Assembly (NCBI GenBank): GCA_913064995.1
Contig: CAJYBL010000002.1
Location: 1 to 35,866, forward strand
Direction of reading: 5' to 3'
Source: an uncultured Alphaproteobacteria bacterium
GTDB taxonomy: Bacteria; Pseudomonadota; Alphaproteobacteria; Puniceispirillales; Puniceispirillaceae
DNA: 35,866 nucleotides
The position numbers were made by a program, and so were the translations under genes. Positions 8,013-15,071 of this stretch are shown one piece after another (positions within the stretch are counted from its first letter, which is position 1; every line of letters begins with the position of its first letter). The notes beneath the pieces were generated by a model, which saw nothing but the letters and a program-made list of their open reading frames with translations, made no database searches and was not told the DNA's origin.

Positions 8013-9751
8013 CGCCACCAAAAAAGATAAGGGGCGGCGCATTGCTTGCGCGTGCCTTGCAGGAAAAGGGCGTTGAACATGTGTTCACCCTGTCAGGCGG
8101 GTTTTGCAATCCTGCGCTTGAAGGGTTTATGGAATGCCAGATGAAGGTGATCAATTGCCCGCATGAACAGGTGGCTGGACATTTCGCCGATGGCCATACG
8201 CGGATCACGCGCAAACCTGCGGTTTGTCTTGTCGGACCAGAGGGGTTTGCGAATGCCGTGCCAGCAATGATGGAGGCTTGGGGCGAACGTTCACCGGTGA
8301 TTTTTGTCACTGGATCAAGCACGTTGAAACGTCAAGGTGCAGGCGGATTCAAAGAAATTGACGATGTTGCAATCGCCGCGCCGCTGACAAAATATAGCGC
8401 CACCATAACCGATGGCGAGCGCATCAATGAATTTGTTGACCGCGCCGTCAAGATTGCCACCAACGGCTATCCCGGGGCGGTTCATCTTAGCCTTCCTGTT
8501 GATATTATGTTTTCCCATTTTGCAGAAGATGCTGGCCGCGATGAACGGCCATTTGATCTGAGCATGCAACTGCCAGCGCGCGCTTGGCCAGAACCAGCAC
8601 GCCTTCAGCAACTGCTGCAAAAGCTCAACAATGCCAAACGGCCGGTTCTGATTGGCGGACATGGTGTTTGGTGGGCAAAGGCCGAGGCAAAACTTGAAGA
8701 GGCTGGCCGGCTGCTTGGCATTCCGGTGTTTAACATCCCCTATCATCAAAAACTGCTAGGCGAAGAATGCGAAGCCTATATGGGGCTTGCCGATATCCAT
8801 CAATATCATCCTTCCGCCGATGCGTTTCGTGACGCTGATCTGGTGCTGATGGTTGGTGGCCGACTTGATAATCAGATGAATTTTGGCAATCCACCATTAT
8901 TTCCATCAAGCGCCGAACTGGTATGTGTCAATGGATCGCACGAAGAAATAGAGTTTAACCGCGCGGCTGATTTTGCCTTATTATGTGATCCAGCTGCGTT
9001 TCTAGAAACCTTGGTCGCGCATCGGCAGAATCCCGATTTCCGCCTGCCCCGCGATTGGTATGATTTAAACCGGCAATGGCGTGCTGCATGGGTTGATAAG
9101 ATGCTTGCCGATCTTGATCATGAAACAGCGCAGCCAGCATTTGAGGGTCGGATTCACCCCTTGCAATTAGCACTTGATGTGCAGGGCGCGATGAGTGATG
9201 GCGACTGGCTGGTGATCGATGGTGGCAACACGCATTTCTGGTCGGAAATTGCGGTGAATATTGCCGGATTTCAGGGGAAAAAACTTGGTGGGATTTTGCA
9301 TCCAGGCACCTTTAGCCTTTTGGGGGTTGGTGTGTCGTTTGCGGTATCGGCAAAAAATGTTGATCCCAACCGCAATGTTGTGCTGATCAGCGGCGATGGT
9401 GCCTTTCTGTCAGGGGGGTTGTCGATTGAGGCTGCCTTTCAAGAAAATCGTCCCATCGTTGTCGTGATTGATAATAATGGCGGACTTGACTGTATTTCCC
9501 AGCAGCAGGAAAGGCTATTTGCCAGCGGCACGCATTATGCTACCGATTTCCGTGATATTCCGTTTCACGCGATGTTTGAGGGGCTTGGTGGGCATGGTGA
9601 ATTGGTCACAAGGCGCGAAGACATCATTCCGGCGGTGCAACGTGCCATGGCTACTGGCAAGACGGCTTGTGTAAATGTCAAAGTGAAGGGGGTTATCAGC
9701 CCGATTGTTTTGGCAACCACATCAAAACGCGACAAGGCGTCGATTGAATAA
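8009..9751 (+). CDS. Thiamine diphosphate-dependent enzyme (acetolactate synthase / benzoylformate decarboxylase-like)
   Basis: This 580-residue enzyme has the three-domain ThDP architecture. The N-terminal PYR domain carries the catalytic Glu in CPHEQVAGHFADG (Glu53), which activates the ThDP pyrimidine. A central domain follows (LIGGHGVWWAKAEAKLEEAG, residues ~212-231). The C-terminal PP domain has GDG at residues 462-464 and DNN about 25 residues later, the Mg-diphosphate motif. It overlaps the 2-hydroxyacid dehydrogenase by ATGA. A flavin hydroxyacid dehydrogenase coupled to such an enzyme resembles the mandelate pathway pair (MdlB/MdlC), so the likely role is decarboxylation or carboligation of the 2-oxoacid made upstream. 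The exact substrate is not known. Confidence 0.88.
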   Translation: MTPPKKIRGGALLARALQEKGVEHVFTLSGGFCNPALEGFMECQMKVINCPHEQVAGHFADGHTRITRKPAVCLVGPEGFANAVPAMMEAWGERSPVIFVTGSSTLKRQGAGGFKEIDDVAIAAPLTKYSATITDGERINEFVDRAVKIATNGYPGAVHLSLPVDIMFSHFAEDAGRDERPFDLSMQLPARAWPEPARLQQLLQKLNNAKRPVLIGGHGVWWAKAEAKLEEAGRLLGIPVFNIPYHQKLLGEECEAYMGLADIHQYHPSADAFRDADLVLMVGGRLDNQMNFGNPPLFPSSAELVCVNGSHEEIEFNRAADFALLCDPAAFLETLVAHRQNPDFRLPRDWYDLNRQWRAAWVDKMLADLDHETAQPAFEGRIHPLQLALDVQGAMSDGDWLVIDGGNTHFWSEIAVNIAGFQGKKLGGILHPGTFSLLGVGVSFAVSAKNVDPNRNVVLISGDGAFLSGGLSIEAAFQENRPIVVVIDNNGGLDCISQQQERLFASGTHYATDFRDIPFHAMFEGLGGHGELVTRREDIIPAVQRAMATGKTACVNVKVKGVISPIVLATTSKRDKASIE

Positions 9752-9772
9752 CCGTGAACAGGGGGCCAAACT

Positions 9773-10120
9773 ATGGCGGTTTTATCTTCTCACTTTTTGA
9801 ACGCGGTTGATGGAACCCATGCTGGCGCAGTGGCGGTTAGCCTGATGTCAATTGGCGATGACGACCAGCGCAAAACGCTATTCACCGCCGAAAGTGACGC
9901 ACATGGACGATTTTCCCATGGCTTTGACGCTGACAATGGGCAATCATATGAAATGGTGATTGCCAGCGGTGCCTATTTCAAGACAGCGAATTTACCAAGG
10001 TCAGGGGCACAGATTCTCGATGAAATTGTGGTGCGCTTTACCACACCTGATCCAGACAGCAGGTATCATATTCCCGTCATCATGGCACCCAACAGCTATT
10101 CATGCTGGTGGTCGGCTTAA
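9773..10120 (+). CDS. Transthyretin/5-hydroxyisourate hydrolase-like protein with atypical C terminus
   Basis: This 115-residue protein has the transthyretin-like fold of HIU hydrolase (purine degradation). Three of the four catalytic-site positions are kept: His7 in SSHFLN, Arg46 in the DAHGR segment, and His99 in RYHIPV. The diagnostic C-terminal Tyr-Arg-Gly-Ser of true HIU hydrolases is replaced: the sequence ends SYSCWWSA. GGGGG precedes the ATG at good spacing. It lies 21 bp after the ThDP enzyme and 29 bp before the DmdA-like gene, so it belongs to their operon and not to a urate cluster; no uricase or OHCU decarboxylase gene is nearby. A changed hydrolase specificity is inferred. Confidence 0.78.
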   Translation: MAVLSSHFLNAVDGTHAGAVAVSLMSIGDDDQRKTLFTAESDAHGRFSHGFDADNGQSYEMVIASGAYFKTANLPRSGAQILDEIVVRFTTPDPDSRYHIPVIMAPNSYSCWWSA

Positions 10121-10149
10121 TGGTCATAACATATAGTGAGGCTTAACTG

Positions 10150-11265
10150 ATGAGCGAATCAGGGTTAAACATGTCGCGTCGTATCCGGCGCACCCCTTAT
10201 TCTGACAAGGTTGAACAGCATGGTGTTCGCGGGTTCAGTGTGGTCAATCATATGCTATTACCAAAAGCCTTTTCAGATTCGGTTGAAGATGATTACTGGC
10301 ATCTTCGCCAAGATGTTCAAATCTGGGACGTTGCCTGCCAAAGGCAGGTTGAAATTTCGGGACCTGATGCGACACATCTGATTCAGTTAATGACGCCGCG
10401 CGACCTTCGCCAAGCGCGTGTTGGGCAAGGGCTTTACGTTCCACTGATCGACGAACATGCTGGCATGGTAAATGATCCGGTGCTGTTGAAACTGGCTGAA
10501 AACCGTTTTTGGCTGTCGATTGCCGACTCGGATGTTCTGCTTTGGGCAAAGGGGCTGGCGGTGGGCGCGGGTCTTAATGTGGTTGTCAATGAAGCTGATG
10601 TAGCACCACTTGCAATTCAAGGGCCAAAGGCCGGCCAATTAATGGCCAGTCTGGTTGGGGATCAGATTCAGCAATTGCCCTATTTTGGGTTTGCCATGTT
10701 TGATCTTCTTGGCACAAGCCAACTGATTGCGCGATCAGGTTACAGCAAGCAGGGCGGTTTTGAGGTTTACCTTGCTGGCGGCGATATGGGGTCTGACCTT
10801 TGGGATCTGATCTGGGATGCTGGTCAGCCCTATAATATCAAGCCCGGCTGCCCAAACCTGATCGAGCGCATCGAAGGTGGGCTCATGTCTTACGGAAATG
10901 AATTCACCCTTGCCAACAATCCGCTGGAATGCGGCTTTGATCGTTTGTGCCATCTTGGTGATGAAATCAATTATATTGGTCGTGCCGCGCTTCGCCAGAT
11001 TGCCACTGACGGGCCGGTTCAAGCCATTCGCGGAGTCCGCTTTGGCGGTGATAAGACACCGCCATGTGGCAAACCATTTCCAGTAACCGGTCTGGATGGC
11101 GTGCCGGTTGGGCAGATCACATCTGGAATCTATTCGCCGCGTTTGAACTGCAATATTGGCATGTCAATGATCCTTAAAACCCACTGGGATTATGACACTG
11201 CCCTGCTGGTTCATACGCCCGATGGTGTGGTGCGTGATGCCGTGGTTTCTAGATTACCCTTTTGA
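10150..11265 (+). CDS. dmdA: DmdA-type (GcvT fold) THF-dependent methyltransferase, probable DMSP demethylase or close relative
   Basis: This 371-residue protein closely resembles marine DmdA in layout. The N terminus reads SRRIRRTPYSDKVE, followed by NHMLLP and then the QIWDVACQRQVEISGPDA segment. LAIQGPKAGQLM, IARSGYSKQGGFEVYL and GCPNLIERIEGGLMSYGNE match what I recall of Pelagibacter DmdA. DmdA transfers a methyl group from DMSP to tetrahydrofolate, giving methylmercaptopropionate and 5-methyl-THF. The length (about 370) fits DmdA and not glycine-cleavage GcvT, and no gcvH or gcvP is present. DmdB/C/D genes are not in the window. A DmdA-like enzyme acting on another methylated solute cannot be excluded, given its operon with a hydroxyacid dehydrogenase and a ThDP enzyme. 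Confidence 0.75.
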   Translation: MSESGLNMSRRIRRTPYSDKVEQHGVRGFSVVNHMLLPKAFSDSVEDDYWHLRQDVQIWDVACQRQVEISGPDATHLIQLMTPRDLRQARVGQGLYVPLIDEHAGMVNDPVLLKLAENRFWLSIADSDVLLWAKGLAVGAGLNVVVNEADVAPLAIQGPKAGQLMASLVGDQIQQLPYFGFAMFDLLGTSQLIARSGYSKQGGFEVYLAGGDMGSDLWDLIWDAGQPYNIKPGCPNLIERIEGGLMSYGNEFTLANNPLECGFDRLCHLGDEINYIGRAALRQIATDGPVQAIRGVRFGGDKTPPCGKPFPVTGLDGVPVGQITSGIYSPRLNCNIGMSMILKTHWDYDTALLVHTPDGVVRDAVVSRLPF

Positions 11266-11327
11266 TCATGGCTGTGGCCAAGCCTGTCTTCTAGGTGACG
11301 AGCAGTCTTTGTGCGAAAGCATGGCTG

Positions 11328-11341
11328 TTTGAGGCCTCAAA
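11328..11341. promoter_or_regulatory. Perfect palindrome upstream of DUF4396/cytochrome genes
   Basis: TTTGAGGCCTCAAA is a perfect 14-bp palindrome in the 179-bp spacer between the DmdA-like gene and the DUF4396 gene. It lies 35 bp upstream of a second palindrome (start to start). Its symmetry suggests a dimeric regulator site. Confidence 0.4.
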
Positions 11342-11362
11342 TTGCTGCCGCTATTCATGGAT

Positions 11363-11378
11363 TTTGCCAATTGGCAAA
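11363..11378. promoter_or_regulatory. Perfect 16-bp palindrome, CRP/FNR-type half-site pattern
   Basis: TTTGCCAATTGGCAAA is a perfect 16-bp palindrome about 66 bp before the DUF4396 start. It contains TTGCC-N4-GGCAA, the general TTGNN-N4-NNCAA layout of CRP/FNR-superfamily sites. No such regulator gene is in the window. Confidence 0.45.
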
Positions 11379-11444
11379 GCCATCATCTAGCCTGTTGACC
11401 TTCCCCTAGGAGGAAGATCTATGTTCCGTCAGTAGGAGAAATTT

Positions 11445-11891
11445 ATGACTACCACAACCAACAGCTTAAACATCCATTGGCAGTGCAAACCTACATGGAA
11501 GCGCGCAAGCTATAACACCAGTTGGTGTTTACTTGGCTGTTCGATTGGTGATCTGGGAACGATATTTTATTTTCAAACCATGGGCATTGATTGGCCAGTT
11601 ATATGGATTATGTCGCTTGCTATTATAAATGGCCTTTTGACCTCAATCATTTTGGAAACAATCATTTTGGCGCGCCAGATGGCGTTCAACATCGCATTGA
11701 AAACGGCGTTTGGCATGTCTTTGATTTCGATGATTTCAATGGAAGTGGCGATGAATCTTACCGACTTTATGCTAACAGGCGGGGCCTTGCTCACTTGGTG
11801 GGCCGTGCCGCTTATGCTTTTTGCCGGTTTCATCACACCGTTGCCCTATAATTACTGGCGCCTGAAAGCGTTGGGCAAAGCCTGTCATTAA
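11445..11891 (+). CDS. DUF4396 integral membrane protein
   Basis: This 148-residue protein begins with a WKRASYNTSWCLLGCSIGDLG-type segment characteristic of DUF4396. It has about four hydrophobic helices: residues ~27-45, 48-75, 82-105 and 112-135, ending with PYNYWRLKALGKACH. Two cysteines in WCLLGCSIGD lie within the first helix and could bind metal, but this is not shown. The ATG has a clear AGGAGAA ribosome site. It is followed by two c-type cytochrome genes, suggesting a shared redox or metal-related function. The biochemical role of the family is not established. Confidence 0.75.
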   Translation: MTTTTNSLNIHWQCKPTWKRASYNTSWCLLGCSIGDLGTIFYFQTMGIDWPVIWIMSLAIINGLLTSIILETIILARQMAFNIALKTAFGMSLISMISMEVAMNLTDFMLTGGALLTWWAVPLMLFAGFITPLPYNYWRLKALGKACH

Positions 11892-11964
11892 AACCACCGC
11901 ATTTAGTTTGGGACATTCCGATTATGGCCTTTCATTGCAGATCATCAAAAGGACCTTACGCAAC

Positions 11965-12411
11965 ATGACTTTACGCAAAACCACCCTTGCCGCAGCCCTC
12001 GCCCTTTCATGCGGTCTTTCTATGCTTGCCTATGCGCATAGCGGTGCCACCGGCATTGTCAAAGAACGGATGGATTTCTTCAAACAAAACAAAGATAGCC
12101 TTAAAGCCATCAAGACGCATTTTCGTAATGGTGATCTTGATGCGATTATTCCGCTTGCTAAGCAAATTCGTGATTGGGCAGAAAAGATGCCAGCCTATTT
12201 TCCAGCGGGAAGCGATGGCAAACCATCCGAAGCATCACCACAAATCTGGTTGGATTTTTCTGGATTTGAGCGTGCTGCCAATGCCAATTATCAAGCTGCT
12301 AATCAATTGGTGACTGCCGCCAAAGCAAGTGATTCCAAGGCCGCGATAAATGCGTTTAAAGCCACTGCAGCGACCTGCAAAAGCTGTCACAAATCATATA
12401 AATTGGATTAA
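11965..12411 (+). CDS. Cytochrome c' (class II cytochrome c)-like periplasmic protein
   Basis: This 148-residue protein has a Sec signal peptide (MTLRKTTLAAALALSCGLSMLAYAHS, cleavage near AYA) and a helical body. A single heme-attachment motif CKSCH sits at residues 138-142, almost at the C terminus. A C-terminal CxxCH is the hallmark of class II cytochromes, four-helix bundles that bind NO or act in electron transfer. The KERMDFFKQNKDSLKAI and YFPAGSDGK stretches also fit cytochrome c'. I chose the ATG at 11965 because the signal peptide starts there. The next cytochrome gene starts 4 bp after the stop, so the two are coupled. Confidence 0.85.
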   Translation: MTLRKTTLAAALALSCGLSMLAYAHSGATGIVKERMDFFKQNKDSLKAIKTHFRNGDLDAIIPLAKQIRDWAEKMPAYFPAGSDGKPSEASPQIWLDFSGFERAANANYQAANQLVTAAKASDSKAAINAFKATAATCKSCHKSYKLD

Positions 12412-12415
12412 TGAG

Positions 12416-12901
12416 ATGCGCAAAAATACCCTTGCCTATTTATGCCTGACACTGACGGTTGCCACCCCAATGCCAAGCATTGCTGATAATCCTGTTGAAT
12501 TACGTCCCGATGACCCAGTCTATGTAAAGCTTGGAAAAAAAATCTACATGGATCAATGCGCAAGCTGTCATGGTGTGAATTTGGAAGGGCAAGCTGGATG
12601 GCGCGACAAGATGGTTGATGGCATGCGGCTTGCCCCACCACATGATAAATCAGGCCATACATGGCATCACCCAGATGCGTTGCTTTACAAACTAACCAAA
12701 TATGGGTTTGCCGCGATGATTGGCAGTGACTATAAGGTCAGCATGCCTATTTATGATGATGTGTTAAAAAACGAAGAAATCATCGCAGCCTTGTCTTATA
12801 TCAAATCGACATGGCCAGATGATGTCAGGCAAATCCATGATAAAATCAATGCTGATTACAAGCTGAACAATGCCATGGAAAATAGCAAACGCGGTTCTTA
12901 A
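12416..12901 (+). CDS. Small class I-type cytochrome c, periplasmic
   Basis: This 161-residue protein has a signal peptide (MRKNTLAYLCLTLTVATPMP, then SIADN) and one heme motif CASCH at residues 48-52 with HG following, as in class I cytochromes. A Met in KVSMPIYDD is the probable distal ligand. YIKSTWPDDVRQ near the end matches the final helix of cytochrome c domains. It follows the cytochrome c' gene by 4 bp. It could pass electrons between a dehydrogenase or the cytochrome c' and a terminal oxidase. Its TAA stop overlaps the convergent gene stop in a shared TTAA. Confidence 0.88.
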   Translation: MRKNTLAYLCLTLTVATPMPSIADNPVELRPDDPVYVKLGKKIYMDQCASCHGVNLEGQAGWRDKMVDGMRLAPPHDKSGHTWHHPDALLYKLTKYGFAAMIGSDYKVSMPIYDDVLKNEEIIAALSYIKSTWPDDVRQIHDKINADYKLNNAMENSKRGS

Positions 12902-13248
12902 TCTGTCAAATCTTCGCGGAATCCAGCGCTAGCTGTCTTGATTTTTGACCAGCAAGACACTGATTTTCGCATCAGCCATCCCATGATGATGTTGGTGATC
13001 CATTTTTCGTAAAGTGCTGGTGATAATCTTGTCACTGGTTCGTATTCTATTTTGTTATAATAGGCAAAAACTTCAATTTGCAGGTCATTTATTTGCCGTT
13101 CAGCAAGAAGATCCTTGATTTCATAGCTGGTTCGATTGCGAAACCAGCGTTCAAATCTTTTGTTTAACTTCCGTTCGATCCAATACATATGATTTGATCG
13201 GTAATCGGCCTCGATCACCTCGAGCAATGCGTGATCATCGGCTGTCAT
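12898..13248 (-). CDS. Hypothetical protein, 116 aa
   Basis: The protein is soluble, charged and rich in aromatic residues (YYNKIEYEP, MYWIERKLNKRFERWFRNR), with no signal peptide, membrane helix or recognised domain. The coding potential looks real: codon use resembles the neighbours and its end is packed against the cytochrome c stop (overlap of 4 bases). The ATG has only a weak GGAG about 14 bp upstream. It lies divergent from yqaA, with 114 bp between starts. Function is not recognised. Confidence 0.6.
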   Translation of the reverse strand: MTADDHALLEVIEADYRSNHMYWIERKLNKRFERWFRNRTSYEIKDLLAERQINDLQIEVFAYYNKIEYEPVTRLSPALYEKWITNIIMGWLMRKSVSCWSKIKTASAGFREDLTD

Positions 13249-13362
13249 AGATTAATCGCTCCAATTGCTGTAGACAGAGGCTACCCACTTGTCGTAAAAT
13301 CGATCCGGCAAATATGACATTATGATCGCAGATACCAACCCGCACCCGAAAAATCAAATATC

Positions 13363-13806
13363 ATGAATGAATCCAGCGCACTTTTTGGCCTGTTTCTCTC
13401 AGCTTTTCTTGCCGCCACGATTTTACCGGCGCAATCCGAGCTTGGCCTTGGATATTTGGTGATTACATCAAAATATTCAATTGGGCTGCTAGTTATGTTT
13501 GCCAGTCTTGGCAATACGCTTGGCGCGATCGTCAATTGGGCCATCGGGCGCAGCATTGCATCATCGGTTATGCGAATGGAAAAAATAAAAGCCTCGCCGC
13601 GCTACCACTCGATTACCCGCTGGTATCAAAAATTTGGACGCTGGACACTTTTGCTAAGCTGGGTACCAATCATTGGCGATCCAATCACCGTGATGGCTGG
13701 CATTTTTAAAGAACCCTTGAAAAGCTTTGTTTTTATTGTCGCGCTGGCAAAAACCACCCGCTATGTGGTGATTGCGCTTTTTGCTGAAAAATTTGCTTTT
13801 GGATAG
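13363..13806 (+). CDS. yqaA: YqaA-family (DedA/SNARE-associated-like) membrane protein
   Basis: This 147-residue inner-membrane protein has the YqaA family opening FLSAFLAATILPAQSE, the ASLGNTLGAIVNWAIGR segment and WVPIIGDPITVMAG. These correspond to the conserved re-entrant or helical parts of the VTT/DedA superfamily. About four hydrophobic segments are visible. The length is typical. YqaA itself has no proven substrate; the superfamily includes lipid scramblase-like proteins. It stands alone, followed by a GST gene after 85 bp. Confidence 0.85.
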   Translation: MNESSALFGLFLSAFLAATILPAQSELGLGYLVITSKYSIGLLVMFASLGNTLGAIVNWAIGRSIASSVMRMEKIKASPRYHSITRWYQKFGRWTLLLSWVPIIGDPITVMAGIFKEPLKSFVFIVALAKTTRYVVIALFAEKFAFG

Positions 13807-13891
13807 ACGTAACAGGCCGCTATGATTTGGCGCGTTACATTTTCCCAATTAGACATGGCGTTATCATAAAAATGCAAAAAGGAATGGATGC

Positions 13892-14521
13892 ATGATTGAT
13901 TTTTATACATGGACAACCCCGAATGGCCGCAAAGTATCGATCCTTCTCGAAGAGCTTGGCATCGATTACGAAGTGCATTCCATCAATATCACCCAAGGAG
14001 ATCAAAATAGCCCTGCATTTTTGAAAATCAGCCCAAATAACAAAATCCCAGCCATCATTGACCGTGACAATGGTATGAGTTTGATGGAATCCGGCGCTAT
14101 TCTTGTCTATTTGGCCGAAAAATATGGGAAATTTCTGCCAAAAGACAGAACCGCACGCGCCAAGGTCAATGAATGGCTGATGTGGCAAATGGGCGGATTT
14201 GGGCCGATTCTTGGTCAGGCACATCATTTCCTGCATTTCAATCCGGGCAAGTCAGATTATGCCGAAGAACGCTTTCGCAGCGAAGTGGCGCGGCTTTATG
14301 GCGTGCTCGATCGGCGGCTTGAAGGGCGCGATTATATTTGTGACGATTATTCGATTGTCGATATGGCCTGCTGGCCATGGGTATCGCGCTATGAGTGGCA
14401 ACAGGTCAATCTTACCGCTTATCCAAATGTCCGATCATGGTATCAACGCCTTCTGGCACGCGATGCGGTACAAAAAGGTTATCAAGTGCCAAAACAAATG
14501 GGGGAAATCCCGCAAGGCTAA
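13892..14521 (+). CDS. Glutathione S-transferase family protein, YfcG/nu-like
   Basis: This 209-residue cytosolic protein has an N-terminal thioredoxin-like domain (residues 1-80) opening MIDFYTWTTPNGRKVSI. The TxPNGRKV motif is typical of the nu-class/YfcG group, which binds glutathione through Thr/Asn and often acts as a disulfide-bond reductase. The cis-Pro region NNKIPAI and MESGAILVYLAEKYG (glutathione binding) follow, then the all-helical C-terminal domain with DYSIVDMACWPWV. The ATG is preceded by AAGGAATGG. The natural substrate is unknown. Confidence 0.88.
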   Translation: MIDFYTWTTPNGRKVSILLEELGIDYEVHSINITQGDQNSPAFLKISPNNKIPAIIDRDNGMSLMESGAILVYLAEKYGKFLPKDRTARAKVNEWLMWQMGGFGPILGQAHHFLHFNPGKSDYAEERFRSEVARLYGVLDRRLEGRDYICDDYSIVDMACWPWVSRYEWQQVNLTAYPNVRSWYQRLLARDAVQKGYQVPKQMGEIPQG

Positions 14522-14609
14522 TCCGTATTTTTCAACCATCAGCTGTCCTACCCATGAGCCGGGCGGGACGGCCATTACCATCTATAATATTTGAGGAGTG
14601 ATTTGTCTC

Positions 14610-14702
14610 ATGCTAGCCCTTGATCACTTGGCGGTAGAAATCCATCCGTTAACTGAGGGAAAGTACGGCGAAGCTTACAATTACTGCGCGCAGTCGCGAT
14701 GA
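14610..14702 (+). CDS. Short ORF, likely 5' part of a frameshifted gene
   Basis: A 30-codon ORF starts at ATG 14610 with GAGGAG 11 bp upstream, a better start than anything in front of the 14731 ORF. It ends at TGA 14700-14702 with KYGEAYNYCAQSR. The +1 frame is open from 14653 and runs on without a stop into the 14731 ORF, so a single-base shift near 14690-14700 would join both into one protein of about 118 residues. Either the gene carries a frameshift, the sequence has an error, or these are two independent short ORFs. Confidence 0.4.
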   Translation: MLALDHLAVEIHPLTEGKYGEAYNYCAQSR

Positions 14703-14730
14703 TTTTAACGTCATTGTTAATAGCGAAGAA

Positions 14731-14964
14731 TTGCACAAGACCAAACAGTCGATTTTCAAAGTCAATATAACCAGTGCCGATCTTCACAAGCTAACAGAAA
14801 ACCGTGTCGATAAAGATCATCTTATTGCATTCGCCTTTATCTTTTTGCTGGAACGCGAACCTGTTGACGCGATTCAATCCGCCTTCAACATGAAAACCAT
14901 CAGCCATTATTTTCCTGAATTTCCCAAAGCGGTGAAAAGCTGGGTTGATGAAAATGCCAAATAG
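14731..14964 (+). CDS. Hypothetical protein (possible 3' part of frameshifted gene)
   Basis: This 77-residue soluble ORF starts at TTG with no ribosome site. Composition looks genuinely coding (DHLIAFAFIFLLEREP, then HYFPEFPKAVKSWVDEN). The same frame remains open upstream to 14653, encoding a sensible DDFNVIVNSEEL stretch, so the true protein probably begins earlier, most simply by fusion to the 14610 ORF. No family is recognised. Confidence 0.5.
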   Translation: MHKTKQSIFKVNITSADLHKLTENRVDKDHLIAFAFIFLLEREPVDAIQSAFNMKTISHYFPEFPKAVKSWVDENAK

Positions 14965-15032
14965 CGATTTTGGATAAGCGCATATCGCCTGCCTGCTGCT
15001 TAAATCAGGCGGCGCTGCCTTGCCATCATAAA

Positions 15033-15059
15033 TTGGCCGTTCCGGTCGGAACCGGCCAA
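15033..15059. other. Near-perfect inverted repeat (hairpin)
   Basis: TTGGCCGTTCCG (15033-15044) pairs with CGGAACCGGCCAA (15047-15059) with one bulged base. There is no T-run on the plus side, so it is not a clean plus-strand terminator. It may close the gene ending at 14964 or belong to the structured leader that follows. The gene-free stretch 14965-15229 otherwise holds the attenuator-like element described next. Confidence 0.45.
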
Positions 15060-15071
15060 AAACCGAAAAAT

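Noticed and set aside
10150..11265. Glycine-cleavage T protein (GcvT) assignment
   Set aside because: No gcvH or gcvP nearby, and the N-terminal and central motifs match DmdA better than GcvT.
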